DNA from: Candidatus Hydrogenedentota bacterium
GTDB lineage: Bacteria; Hydrogenedentota; Hydrogenedentia; Hydrogenedentales; SLHB01
Assembly: GCA_016215105.1 (NCBI GenBank)
Contig: JACRLJ010000106.1
Location: forward strand, 1-64,000
Reading direction: 5' to 3'
DNA length: 64,000 nucleotides
This document shows positions 1-8,687 of the stretch, in pieces. Below the pieces are notes generated by a model, which searched no databases, was not told where the DNA came from, and saw nothing but the letters and a program-made list of their open reading frames with translations. Position 1 is the stretch's first letter. Every line of letters starts with the position of its first letter. Both the position numbers and the translations under genes were made by a program.

Positions 1-1201
1 GAATGAAGACGTCTCGAAGCTTGGACGCCTCGATCTCGATATTGAAATCCCCCTCCACCTTCTCTCGTCCGGCTCGCCCAAAACGCGCGCGAAGTTCCCC
101 ATCGGAGAGTACCGTCTCTAAACGATTCGCAAGCGATCCCGGATCGCCCGGCGGCGTGAGGAAACCTGACACGCCTTCTTCAACCAGCTCCCCCACACCC
201 GCAATACGCGTCGCGATCACGGGTACCCCTGTGGCCATCGCCTCCATCAACACCACCGGTACCCCTTCGGCGAAACTCGACATCACAAATACATCCGTTT
301 CCCGCAGCAACGCCCGCACCTGCTCGGCCGACTGATACCCAAGGAATCGGACCTGACTTTCGATTCCGAGGTCCCTCGCCATGTCAGCCAGGAATGCCCG
401 ATCCGGACCATCGCCGGCGAGCGATAAGATCAGGTCAGGCCACCGCTCCTTTAGTTTGGCAACGGCTTCAAAGAGCACCGGAAGCCCCTTCACCGCGGCA
501 ATACGGCCCGTAAACAGAAGCCGCGAACCTCGCCCGCTATGTTGAATCGGAGAGAACTCTGCCGGGTTCACTGCGCAGTGAATAATGTGCAGGCGATTCC
601 ACCGCTCCGGAGGGGTGTAAATCATGATCTGACTTCGACAGAAATGACTGATACAGCACACAAACTGCGCGCGCTTGAACTTCTCGTCAATGCGCCACCA
701 GTACGGCGCAAAGAAGATCGCCGGGCCGTGCTCCGTCAGGCTGAAGGTAAAGCCGCCCAACTCCGCGGCAAGCATGGCCACCGTCCCGCTCGAACTGGCA
801 AAGTGGTTGTGCAGATGCGTCAACTCCCGCTCGTGCATACGCGCCGCCACAAGTCCGGCCTCAAAAAAATACGCCAGTTGACGAAGAAACGCCTTCAATC
901 CGGGCGGACGAATCGACCAAGCCAGACGAAGCGCCGAAACATACCGGCCCGGCGCACGCGCCAACAGGCGCAGGTGCGCCGCAACCAGCCGACTCGGAGA
1001 AACCGGCAACAGACAATAGGTCTGCGCCATTTCTGATCGTTGCTCGGCGTTGACGGCCTCGCTGGCGTCCTTCAGGCCCCGGATGGATATGGTTTCAACG
1101 TGAACTCCGAGTCGGCGCAGTCCATCCACCTCGCGGTAGATGAACATGAACGGAGATATCCGCAGATATTCGCCCGTCATGTACGCAATGCGAATGCTCA
1201 T
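1..1201 (-). CDS. Group 1 (GT4) glycosyltransferase, C-terminus cut by window edge
   Basis: My reading of the minus strand from the ATG at 1201 is open to the left edge, giving about 400 residues, so only a short C-terminal tail should be missing. The N-terminus (MSIRIAYMTGEY) has the Rossmann start of EPS-type GT4 enzymes that move a sugar from a nucleotide donor to a lipid-linked acceptor. Family marks are RLLFTGRIAAVKGLPVLFEA near residue 230 and the donor-binding EGVPVVLMEAMATGVPVIAT near residue 315. The ATG overlaps the stop of the upstream epimerase gene (ATGA, 1198-1201), so the two are probably translationally coupled in a three-gene sugar operon. The donor and acceptor sugars cannot be told from sequence. 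Confidence 0.9.
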   Translation of the reverse strand, partial: MSIRIAYMTGEYLRISPFMFIYREVDGLRRLGVHVETISIRGLKDASEAVNAEQRSEMAQTYCLLPVSPSRLVAAHLRLLARAPGRYVSALRLAWSIRPPGLKAFLRQLAYFFEAGLVAARMHERELTHLHNHFASSSGTVAMLAAELGGFTFSLTEHGPAIFFAPYWWRIDEKFKRAQFVCCISHFCRSQIMIYTPPERWNRLHIIHCAVNPAEFSPIQHSGRGSRLLFTGRIAAVKGLPVLFEAVAKLKERWPDLILSLAGDGPDRAFLADMARDLGIESQVRFLGYQSAEQVRALLRETDVFVMSSFAEGVPVVLMEAMATGVPVIATRIAGVGELVEEGVSGFLTPPGDPGSLANRLETVLSDGELRARFGRAGREKVEGDFNIEIEASKLRDVFI

Positions 1202-2220
1202 GCCGAATGACCGGAATCTGGCGCGTCGGGGCGCTCGCCATAGCACAATGCCAATGCCTGTTCCAGCGTATAGCGCGGGGTCCAGCCGAGCACGTCGCGC
1301 AACCGCGTGTTCGGATAGCGCAAGGGCTTGAAACGGGCGTGCTGACGGCATGGAACAAGAATACTCGGAAGACGCGCCTTATCCTTGAACACCAGCCGAT
1401 TGGTCCATACCGCAGTCCGCGCCAGCGCCCGCAACATCATCCACGGAACCGGAACCGGCACGGGCCTCGGATACAGATACTTGCTCACGCGCGAAATATA
1501 TCCCCACTGCGTCGGCGGATTATCGTCCACCACGTTTATCGATTCCCCAGCCGCAGCGTCCGTCTCCGCCGCCAATACGATTGCGAGAGCGCAATGTTCG
1601 ACGTAGGTCAGCGGAACGCGCGCCCATCCGGTAAACGTAAACCAAAAGTCCTTGGTCTGCATCCCCAGACGCGCGTTTACGGTCTTGCCCGGGCCAAAAA
1701 TGACGCCCGGACGCAGCACCGTTAGCTTCCAGTTGTGTTCGTCTGAAAAACGCCGCGCCAATTGCTCCTGCGCCAGCTTCGAGAAGGTGTATGCGTCACG
1801 ATCCAGCGGACGACTCTCCAACGGAGACCGTTCGTTCACCGTCGCGAAGCTCCATCGGTGAAGGTACTCATACACCGAAAACGAACTCACCAATATGAGC
1901 CGGTTAATACCGGCATCCTGCATTGCGACCAGCAGATTCTCCGTCGCGACGACGGTCCCCTCCATCTGAGCGTACACGTCTCCGCTTGTCTTCGCAGCCA
2001 CGTGCAAGACCGCGTCTACACCCGCGATAGCGTCCGCCAGCCCCCGGCGAGACCGCAGGTCCACCCTCGCGTAGTCCAAGCGCTCATGGCCGTCCCACGG
2101 CAATTCCCCCACGTCAACACCGGGACGAACCATGGCGCGCACGCTGTGGCCGCGGCTTAGCGCCTCCGCCACCACGTATTTCCCCAGGAATCCCGACGCG
2201 CCCGTCACGAGCAGCTTCAT
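1198..2220 (-). CDS. NAD-dependent epimerase/dehydratase
   Basis: This 340-residue protein is an extended short-chain dehydrogenase of the type that epimerises or reduces nucleotide-activated sugars in the cytoplasm. It shows the NAD-binding glycine motif GASGFLG at residues 7-13, an SSFSVY segment near 112-117 that supplies the catalytic Ser, and Y144-x3-K148 as the catalytic YxxxK. The length is normal for the family. It lies between a Gfo/Idh/MocA oxidoreductase and a GT4 gene with ATGA overlaps on both sides, which supports making or modifying a sugar for the same glycan. The substrate is not predictable; a sterol-type 3-beta-hydroxysteroid dehydrogenase branch is a less likely alternative. 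Confidence 0.88.
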   Translation of the reverse strand: MKLLVTGASGFLGKYVVAEALSRGHSVRAMVRPGVDVGELPWDGHERLDYARVDLRSRRGLADAIAGVDAVLHVAAKTSGDVYAQMEGTVVATENLLVAMQDAGINRLILVSSFSVYEYLHRWSFATVNERSPLESRPLDRDAYTFSKLAQEQLARRFSDEHNWKLTVLRPGVIFGPGKTVNARLGMQTKDFWFTFTGWARVPLTYVEHCALAIVLAAETDAAAGESINVVDDNPPTQWGYISRVSKYLYPRPVPVPVPWMMLRALARTAVWTNRLVFKDKARLPSILVPCRQHARFKPLRYPNTRLRDVLGWTPRYTLEQALALCYGERPDAPDSGHSA

Positions 2221-3290
2221 ACCTGGTTCTCCTTGCGCAGCATATCGTCCAACAACCGCGTCGAACGGTCCATGTCATCGAACGACACCGGCAGCGGCGT
2301 CCCCTCGCGGAGCGCCGTGTAAGTCTGATGCAAGAAGGTGTGTATGCCTTCGTACAGATTCTTCTGAATGATCTTGTTGCGGAATCCGACCGCGCTGGCT
2401 CGCACGTACGCCAATCCGTTCGCCAAGTGATTCACCAGCGGCATAAGCTGCGCGCCCCCAGGACGCGGCCCCACGACGCGCAAGCATGGGTGATAAAGGT
2501 CCGTCTCGACCCACGCCTTTGTGCCTCGCACGGCAATGGAGAATCCGTCGGGCGCCTGATAGCACGTCATACGAATGCGCCCATGCGCATCCCCTGCCAC
2601 AACGATGCAATCCAAATCGTCATACTTGAATAGGTTGCTCTTTCCGTGCTTGGTCCATGCCGCGCCAACGCGATCCACGGGCGGCAGAAACCGCAGGGCC
2701 AAGTAGCATAAGTGAGGCATGAACTCATGCAGAGCGCCTGCGGGAAGACCATGACTCGGATGCGGCAGATTCGGGTCATTGTAACGCGACCCCGGACCCG
2801 CCAACGGCAACGCAAGCCGTACCTCGACTTCCCGAACGTCTCCCAAGCGTCCTTGCGCGATCATCTTCTCGATGGCCAGAACCGGTTCGCTGAATCGCGC
2901 GTTGTGATCCTCGAGCAGCGCCCGTCCACGGCTCCGCGCCAACTCCCACAACTCCCGGAACTCAGCGTTCGACGGCGCGATCGGCTTCTCCACAATGACG
3001 TGGGCGTCCGCGTGGAGACAGTCCCTAATTAGGGTCGTGTGAGTATGCGGCGGGGTCATAATATGGACCACATCCGGCTTGACCTCCGTCAACATCCGTT
3101 TGTAGTCGGTATAGTGCGATTCCGCGTTGAACCGGTCCGCCGCAAACTCCGCCATCGCCGAGGAAAGGTCACATACCGCAGCGAGAACCGCCTGAGGACT
3201 CGCGCTCAAGAAACGAAGATGCTCTTCGGAAATCCGGCCCGCGCCAATCGCCGCCACCCGAAGAACCCGTGAGCTATTGCGCTCAATCAC
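2217..3290 (-). CDS. Gfo/Idh/MocA family oxidoreductase
   Basis: A 357-residue NAD(P)-dependent sugar oxidoreductase. The Rossmann start contains GAGRIS at residues 16-21, and the family signature EKP is at 101-103 (HVIVEKPIAPS). In this family the Lys of EKP helps hydride transfer at a sugar carbon. The C-terminal half has the expected alpha/beta substrate domain (HEFMPHLCYL near 190). It is the first gene of the leftward trio and its stop overlaps the epimerase start by ATGA (2217-2220). The divergent partner begins at 3532, so a promoter should lie in the roughly 240-nt gap. Together with the epimerase it probably supplies a modified sugar nucleotide; the exact sugar is unknown. Confidence 0.88.
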   Translation of the reverse strand: MIERNSSRVLRVAAIGAGRISEEHLRFLSASPQAVLAAVCDLSSAMAEFAADRFNAESHYTDYKRMLTEVKPDVVHIMTPPHTHTTLIRDCLHADAHVIVEKPIAPSNAEFRELWELARSRGRALLEDHNARFSEPVLAIEKMIAQGRLGDVREVEVRLALPLAGPGSRYNDPNLPHPSHGLPAGALHEFMPHLCYLALRFLPPVDRVGAAWTKHGKSNLFKYDDLDCIVVAGDAHGRIRMTCYQAPDGFSIAVRGTKAWVETDLYHPCLRVVGPRPGGAQLMPLVNHLANGLAYVRASAVGFRNKIIQKNLYEGIHTFLHQTYTALREGTPLPVSFDDMDRSTRLLDDMLRKENQV

Positions 3291-3445
3291 CCTGGATTAC
3301 TCCTCAAATTCCACGCGCGGAAGCGGTACTGCACCATCCGCGCGGCAATTGGACTCTTGCCATCCCGTGCCGCCCGGATGACGATCGTGCGCCCACCGAA
3401 CGCCACGCCGCCCAGCAGGGACGGCGAATGCGGATAGACTATAAC

Positions 3446-3478
3446 ACCGCCGGAAATCGCCTTGCAAAACCCGGCGGT
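3446..3478. promoter_or_regulatory. Inverted repeat in divergent spacer, with a -10-like box
   Basis: ACCGCCGG (3446-3453) and CCGGCGGT (3471-3478) form an 8-bp perfect inverted repeat with a 17-nt spacer, just downstream of TATAAC at 3440-3445. It sits between the divergent sugar operon (start 3290) and the rightward glycosyltransferase operon (start 3532). It could be an operator or a leader hairpin. No convincing -35 box is visible, so the promoter reading is weak. Confidence 0.3.
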
Positions 3479-3531
3479 AAATGGAATACTCTGCCCGCTT
3501 CAGGTACTCTATCCACGGAGGATTCCGATAC

Positions 3532-4479
3532 ATGTCCAGCGAGACTCGCGCCCCGGCGCCGAGCCGCCGTTACGTCTTGATTATGCCGACGCGCGACGAG
3601 GAGCAGTTCATCCAGAACACCCTCGATTGTGTGGCGAAACAAACTGTGCTGCCAGTCGAATGCGTTGTCGTAAACGATGGCTCGACCGACCGCACTGCCG
3701 AGATCGCCGACGCCAACGCCGCCCAATACCCGTGGCTCCGGGTGGTCCACCGGTCCAATCGCGGCGAACGCAAGGTGGGAGGCGGCGTGATTGACGCGTT
3801 CTACGCCGGTTATGACACGCTCGTTACGAACGACTACGACTACCTCTGCAAACTCGACGCCGATCTGACCCTGCCGCCCGACTATTTCGAGAACATCATG
3901 AAGAAACTCGAGGAAGACCCCCAATTGGGCTCCGCCAGCGGCAAAGTCTTCAACCCGTCGCTGGGCATGGACAAATTGTTCGAAGAACGCATTATCGACG
4001 AACAGGTCTCCGGCGCCGCCAAGTTCTACCGGCGGGAATGCTTCGAGGATATCGGTGGCCTCGTCCGCGAAGTCATGTGGGATGGCATCGATTTCCACCG
4101 CGCACGTATGTTCGGTTGGAAAACGCGCAGCTTCCGCGAGCCCAACCTCCGCATCCTGCATCATCGTCTCATGGGCTCATCGCACAAGAGTATCCGCCAC
4201 GGGCGCCTGCGCTGGGGGCGCGGCCAGTGGTTTATGGGAACACATCCCCTCTATATCATCGCCAGTGGCGTGTTCCGTATGGTCGAACGTCCTTTCATCA
4301 TCGGCGGCCTGCTCATCATTGCGGGATTCTTCGAAGGCATGATCAAAGGCCAGCCCCGCTATGATGATCTCTGGTTCCGGAAGAACCTCCATCACTGGCA
4401 GCTTAGCCGGCTTGGCTTGGGCTGGCTCGCCGCAAGGCCGGAATATGCGTCCAAGACTCGAGGCGCCGCCAAACCGTGA
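3532..4479 (+). CDS. Family 2 glycosyltransferase
   Basis: A 315-residue GT-A fold glycosyltransferase. NDGSTD at residues 48-53 and the metal/nucleotide-binding LDADL around 109-111 are the classic GT2 motifs. A hydrophobic stretch near the C-terminus (FIIGGLLIIAGFFEGMI) suggests membrane association. I chose the ATG at 3532 because GGAGGA at 3517-3522 lies 9 nt upstream; an in-frame ATG at 3481 would add 17 residues without family support. Its stop overlaps the GTG start of the next GT2 (GTGA, 4476-4479). It is the first gene of a three-gene unit (GT2, GT2, asparagine-synthase-like) that presumably builds and decorates one glycan. Confidence 0.9.
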   Translation: MSSETRAPAPSRRYVLIMPTRDEEQFIQNTLDCVAKQTVLPVECVVVNDGSTDRTAEIADANAAQYPWLRVVHRSNRGERKVGGGVIDAFYAGYDTLVTNDYDYLCKLDADLTLPPDYFENIMKKLEEDPQLGSASGKVFNPSLGMDKLFEERIIDEQVSGAAKFYRRECFEDIGGLVREVMWDGIDFHRARMFGWKTRSFREPNLRILHHRLMGSSHKSIRHGRLRWGRGQWFMGTHPLYIIASGVFRMVERPFIIGGLLIIAGFFEGMIKGQPRYDDLWFRKNLHHWQLSRLGLGWLAARPEYASKTRGAAKP

Positions 4480-5468
4480 CCAACGGTCAGCAAAATGGCG
4501 AACCCGATGTAACGATTGTGGTCATTGGCTACAACGAGGCGGCTACACTGCGCGCATGCCTCGAATCCGCCCACGCCGCCGATCTGGACGGAATCCCCCA
4601 TGAGCTCATCTATGTGGACGGCGGCTCCACCGATGACAGCATGCGTATAGCCCATACCGCCGGGACCGACAAAATTCTCGGCGGTGACCGCCGAAGGCGT
4701 GCTGCCGAGAACCGCAACCTCGGTCTGCGCGCGGCGCGCGGGCAGTACGTCCAATTCGTGGACGGGGATATGGCCATGGACCCCGGCTGGCCACGAGCCG
4801 CCCTCGCCTTCCTCCGCGAACACGACGAGTACGCCGCGGTATGTGGCAATCTGCGCGAGGCCAATCAGTCCCCCCTTTTCCGCGCCCTGCAATTGGAATG
4901 GGCGCCGCGGGAAGGCGTAATTCGCCATTGCGGAGGCGCCGCCATGTACCGCCGAGACGTCTTGAACGAGATTGGCGGCTTTCCTGAAGACGTGGTCTAC
5001 GGCGAAGAACCCTACCTTTGCTGGCGCATTCGCAACGAACTGGGCAAGAAGATTTATCAGATCAATCGCCTTATGGCGGATCACGACCTCGGCTTTGCGG
5101 GTTGGCGCGACTTCTGGAAGCGCCAAGTCCGCTGTGGCGCCACCTACGCCGAGATAGCGGTACGCTGCTACCACTCCAACGACAGGCTCTGGTTCAAGGA
5201 AGCCATCATGAACGCTGCGTGGTTTGGCGCCATCCTCGTCGCGCTCGCCGTGCTCATCACCGGGCCGGTCCCGGCGCGCTGGTTCGTCCTCATCGCCGCG
5301 CTCGCGTTATTCCAGCGCAAATTCTCACAGACCATCCGCGCGGGACACCCCGCCGACGTCGCCGCCATCTATGCACTCCAAACCTACTACGCGAAAATCC
5401 CCATTGCCATAGGCGAGATCAAGTGGTTGATATCGCGTTTATCCAAACCATCGAGGAAATCCTCATGA
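4476..5468 (+). CDS. Family 2 glycosyltransferase with C-terminal membrane segments
   Basis: A 330-residue GT2 enzyme starting with GTG, coupled to the preceding gene by a GTGA overlap. VDGGSTDD lies at residues 47-54 and the DxD-type DGD at 96-98. After the catalytic domain, residues about 245-285 hold two hydrophobic segments (AAWFGAILVALAVLITG and WFVLIAALALF), so the enzyme is probably anchored at the inner membrane. Its stop overlaps the ATG of the asparagine-synthase-like gene (ATGA, 5465-5468). The role is sugar transfer during polysaccharide or lipid-linked glycan assembly; the specificity is not visible. Confidence 0.9.
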   Translation: MTNGQQNGEPDVTIVVIGYNEAATLRACLESAHAADLDGIPHELIYVDGGSTDDSMRIAHTAGTDKILGGDRRRRAAENRNLGLRAARGQYVQFVDGDMAMDPGWPRAALAFLREHDEYAAVCGNLREANQSPLFRALQLEWAPREGVIRHCGGAAMYRRDVLNEIGGFPEDVVYGEEPYLCWRIRNELGKKIYQINRLMADHDLGFAGWRDFWKRQVRCGATYAEIAVRCYHSNDRLWFKEAIMNAAWFGAILVALAVLITGPVPARWFVLIAALALFQRKFSQTIRAGHPADVAAIYALQTYYAKIPIAIGEIKWLISRLSKPSRKSS

Positions 5469-7348
5469 GCGGCGCCTATTTTGCTCAGACCGTCCCCGGT
5501 GATGACCCGCGCGCGCTGGCCCAACTCTTGTCCTCGCAAATCGCATTTGGCGGTGAGCAGGTCAACCACTTTGCCGTCTCGAGCCCCGCCGCCATGGGTC
5601 TCGTCTCGCCCGACAACCTCAAGCAAGGCGTCATGCCGCGCTATCTTCACCAGCAACAGTTGTGGGGTGTACACGAAGGAGAACTCTACGCAAGCGATTT
5701 CCTCGACATTTGGCGTCAGGCCCATCCCGATATCCAGGACGATCTATCCGTCTTTGCTGAGATGTATCGGGGAGGATCGTTGCGCATTAGTCTTCCCCAT
5801 CTCAACGGCGCGTTCTTTTTCCTCCTGTGGGATCCCGAGACGCAGACCCTCGTCGCCGCCAACGACCGCTTCGGCATGTACCCCATGTACTGGGCCCAAC
5901 GCGGCGAGCGTTTTTGCCTCGCCAGCCGCGTGTTGTGCAGCGTTCTGTCTGGCGCCTCCACCGGAGAGTGGAATACGGCCGCGGTCGCGAATTTCCTCAC
6001 CATCGACGACTTCCTTGGCGAGGCCACCCTGGTCCGCGACGTGGAGGCCTTCCCGCAGGCAACACTTCTCATCAAGCATACGGACAAGCTCCAGTGGGAG
6101 CGCTACTGGCGTTATGACTACACTCCGCGCAAGGCAGGAACGCGTCTAGACGCGCTGGGCCATGACGTCGGCGAAAAGTTCGTGCATGCCGTCAAACGCC
6201 AATGCGCGAGGAAGAACGCCGTCGGCATTACCCTCAGCGGGGGCCTTGACTCGCGCTGTATCCTGGCCGCCACCGCCAAACTTGGCATTCCAGTCAACAC
6301 CTACACCTGGGGCAACTCCCGCTGTTTCGACCGCCTCTTCGCCAAGGACGCAGCAGCCCACTTCGGCTCGAATCATCACGATGTCGAGTACGACTACGAC
6401 GGTTTCGCAAAATGCACAGCCGATGGCGCGCGCGTTGCCGAAGGCCTGGTCAACGTCTTCGACTTTCACATGCTGGCTCACCTCAGCGTGATGGCCGGCA
6501 AATCGTCCGTGATCCTGAACGGATTTGCCGGTGACCTCGTGCTGGGTGGCTCTTTTCTGCGCCCTGCGTGGCTGAAAGCGCCGTCGTCCGAAGAACTCGC
6601 GCGCCTGCTGTACGCGTGGCGCAATACGCTGCTTCCCGAGTCAGCGCTTTCGTCCGCAATGCCCGCGGAATCGATCCCCTCTTCCGACGGTCTCGCGGCG
6701 GCGCAATTCGTCACGTTCTTGGATAATCCGGACAAGATTTCCACGCCCGACCTGACCGACCGATTCTTCCTCGAAAATCGTGAACGCCGTATGATCGCCA
6801 TGGGCACCGTACTTACGCGCTGCGCAGTCGAGTCCGCCGCCAGCTTCTTCGACTACGATCTCATCGATCTCACCACCGCTGTCCCCGCCGAGCTCCGCTA
6901 CGAGCACGGAGTCTACCGCGCGATGATGGAAACGGTTCTACCCGACACGCTCAAGATCCGCTGGCAACGCACACTGCTCCCCGCAGGCGCACCGCCATGG
7001 ATGGTCATCGGCGCCAAAGGGTTCCTCAAAGGATGCCGCATCCTCGAAAAGCGGATTGGATGGCCGCGCATCGCTTCGCGTCAATCGCCCGTCGATCTCG
7101 ACCGGCGGCTCCGCAACACGCTACGGCCCTGGATGGAACGCATTTGCCGCGACCCCCATCCCGCATCCGAATCGGTTTTGCGCCACGACTTCTGCGAGCG
7201 CGTCTGGCAGGAACAACTTGCGGGAAACAGCCGCGCACGCCTGCTCGGCGTCATCGCCGCGATACGCGAATTCGGCGTCACCCTGGACCGCGCCCGCGCC
7301 AAAACACCCTCCTCCAACGTAGCTCCGACCGAAGTCCAGATCTCGTAA
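5465..7348 (+). CDS. Asparagine synthase-like protein lacking the catalytic N-terminal Cys
   Basis: A 627-residue protein of the AsnB architecture. The ATP-pyrophosphatase motif SGGLDS is at residues 258-263, and the N-terminal half has the glutaminase-fold segment NGAFFFLLWD followed by RFGMYPMYW. The chosen ATG (5465) overlaps the upstream stop (ATGA). Active class II glutaminases begin Met-Cys-Gly; here the start reads Met-Ser-Gly, so glutamine hydrolysis is probably lost or severely weakened. Such proteins in glycan clusters are thought to amidate or otherwise activate carboxylates, perhaps using free ammonia or another amine. A longer in-frame opening runs back to 5018, but it overlaps the GT2 gene and is not believable. 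The substrate is unknown. Confidence 0.85.
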   Translation: MSGAYFAQTVPGDDPRALAQLLSSQIAFGGEQVNHFAVSSPAAMGLVSPDNLKQGVMPRYLHQQQLWGVHEGELYASDFLDIWRQAHPDIQDDLSVFAEMYRGGSLRISLPHLNGAFFFLLWDPETQTLVAANDRFGMYPMYWAQRGERFCLASRVLCSVLSGASTGEWNTAAVANFLTIDDFLGEATLVRDVEAFPQATLLIKHTDKLQWERYWRYDYTPRKAGTRLDALGHDVGEKFVHAVKRQCARKNAVGITLSGGLDSRCILAATAKLGIPVNTYTWGNSRCFDRLFAKDAAAHFGSNHHDVEYDYDGFAKCTADGARVAEGLVNVFDFHMLAHLSVMAGKSSVILNGFAGDLVLGGSFLRPAWLKAPSSEELARLLYAWRNTLLPESALSSAMPAESIPSSDGLAAAQFVTFLDNPDKISTPDLTDRFFLENRERRMIAMGTVLTRCAVESAASFFDYDLIDLTTAVPAELRYEHGVYRAMMETVLPDTLKIRWQRTLLPAGAPPWMVIGAKGFLKGCRILEKRIGWPRIASRQSPVDLDRRLRNTLRPWMERICRDPHPASESVLRHDFCERVWQEQLAGNSRARLLGVIAAIREFGVTLDRARAKTPSSNVAPTEVQIS

Positions 7349-7485
7349 CCCAGCTTCTTCCCGGTAGTCTGGTCTTCTCGACACCGGACAGTCCCGCGGA
7401 GAAACTTCCACCCGAAAAGGCAAGTCCTGATTTCAGAAAAACCGGGCAACCTCAGCGCCCGAACCGGCATACGCAATAAAAGTTG

Positions 7486-7516
7486 TTGACAAATCACTAC
7501 CCAGTGTGTCTAAATA
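7486..7516 (+). promoter_or_regulatory. Candidate promoter of the padR-like gene
   Basis: TTGACA (7486-7491) is a perfect -35 box. A TAAATA -10-like box lies at 7511-7516 with a 19-nt spacer; TCTAAA at 7509-7514 would give a 17-nt spacer. Transcription would start near the ATG at 7523, and no Shine-Dalgarno sequence is visible, so the mRNA may be leaderless. CACT-N4-AGTG (7495-7506) between the boxes could be a PadR operator half-site pair. Confidence 0.5.
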
Positions 7517-7522
7517 TATAGC

Positions 7523-7861
7523 ATGGATGAGATCAAAGGCAACGAACTGCGCGGGCACCTCGAAACCATGGTGCTCTCCGTGCTCGAACGCGGCGAGGCC
7601 CATGGCTACGAGATCCTCCAGCGCCTCGAAGACGCCGGCTGCGGCGCGCTGAAACTAAAGGAAGGCACCCTCTACCCGGCTCTCTATCGCCTTGAAGGAC
7701 TCGGATTCCTCGCTGCCCGTTGGGAAGCCAATGAAGAATCCCGCCGGGGCCCGCGGCGGCGAAACTACCGCCTCACTCGTAAAGGCACAGCTGAATTGGC
7801 GCGGCGCCGCGCGTCGTGGCGGAGCTTTGTGACCATCATCGGCAACATTGTGGAGGCATGA
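7523..7861 (+). CDS. PadR family transcriptional regulator
   Basis: A 112-residue winged-helix regulator of the short PadR type. The conserved core YEILQRLEDAG, LKEGTLYPALYRLE and GFLAARW covers residues about 32-75 and forms the DNA-binding domain, followed by RNYRLTRKG. Such regulators usually repress their own promoter and an adjacent membrane protein gene until a small molecule or stress signal binds. Here the stop is next to the start of a membrane protein gene with a permease-prefix-like segment, the standard PadR partner. A strong -35 box and a -10-like box sit immediately upstream, leaving little or no 5' leader. Confidence 0.92.
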   Translation: MDEIKGNELRGHLETMVLSVLERGEAHGYEILQRLEDAGCGALKLKEGTLYPALYRLEGLGFLAARWEANEESRRGPRRRNYRLTRKGTAELARRRASWRSFVTIIGNIVEA

Positions 7862-7863
7862 CC

Positions 7864-8679
7864 ATGGAAACTCTGAGAATTCACGTCGAGCGTGTTGTGC
7901 GCCCCATACGCGCCAGTGTTCGGCGCAAGAACACGATGCGCGAGGAGCTCTTGGGCCATCTCACGCGGAAGGCTCAGACCAGCCTATCCAATGGCGCGAC
8001 GGAGGCCGACGCCTGCGCCGCGGCCGTCGAACAACTCGGAGACCCCTCGGTATTGCGTCAGGAACTCCAAGCCACCGTGCCCCGCTTGGAACGCTTGATG
8101 TACGCGCATATGCCCTGCTCCGCTATCGCGGATGGCTGGTACGACAGACAAACCGGTGAAACTGCGGTACGGTTCGCACTGCGTCGCGCGGCATACACCA
8201 CGCTGTTTCTGGTCATTGTACTGGGCGCAATACTGGCCACGGCCGCGATTGCGCAATCCTTCGGAATCACGCTTCACTCCGCCCATCGGAGTCCCGCCAG
8301 CCTTGCTGAGCGCGCGCTGACAATTGCTGCCCTGTGCGCCCTCCAGGCGGCCGCGGCATTCATCGCCTATCTACTCGCGGACGTCTCCGGTCTGCGCGGA
8401 ATTCTCGCACGCACCAACAACTCCGGCGCATGGCGAAAGGCCGCCGCGCTGTTTCTGTTCCTGGTGGGTTATCTTTTGCTCTTTCTGGCGCCGTCGTTCG
8501 CCGCTCTCTCGGCTTTCAAGCCGGAAGCGCTGGCTGCCTTACTGTCCGAGAAAGGGCTGCGGCAACCCCTGCTGTTTGGGTCGCTCTTTATCGTTGGGGG
8601 CTTCCCTCTGATAGGCTGGGCAATGACCAAAGAACACGAGCAGTATGAGAAGTGGGGCCGGCTAAGGCTCGACGAATAG
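7864..8679 (+). CDS. PadR-linked membrane protein with permease-prefix-like N-terminus
   Basis: A protein of about 271 residues. Residues 1-75 resemble the alpha-helical permease prefix domain found next to PadR regulators (MREELLGHL...ATEADACAAAVEQLGDPSVL). Four hydrophobic segments follow: TLFLVIVLGAILATAAIA, ALCALQAAAAFIAYLLA, ALFLFLVGYLLLFLA and LFGSLFIVGGFPLIGWA. GGAGG at 7852-7856 is 7 nt from the ATG at 7864, so I prefer that start over the ATG at 7858, which overlaps the padR stop but is too close to the ribosome site. It probably answers to the PadR protein. Transport or signalling function is unknown. Confidence 0.8.
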   Translation: METLRIHVERVVRPIRASVRRKNTMREELLGHLTRKAQTSLSNGATEADACAAAVEQLGDPSVLRQELQATVPRLERLMYAHMPCSAIADGWYDRQTGETAVRFALRRAAYTTLFLVIVLGAILATAAIAQSFGITLHSAHRSPASLAERALTIAALCALQAAAAFIAYLLADVSGLRGILARTNNSGAWRKAAALFLFLVGYLLLFLAPSFAALSAFKPEALAALLSEKGLRQPLLFGSLFIVGGFPLIGWAMTKEHEQYEKWGRLRLDE

Positions 8680-8687
8680 ACCACCCC

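Noticed and set aside
5018-5464. Upstream extension of the asparagine-synthase-like frame
   Set aside because: It overlaps the GT2 gene in another frame and yields an Arg/His-rich sequence. The ATG at 5465 with the ATGA overlap is the natural start.
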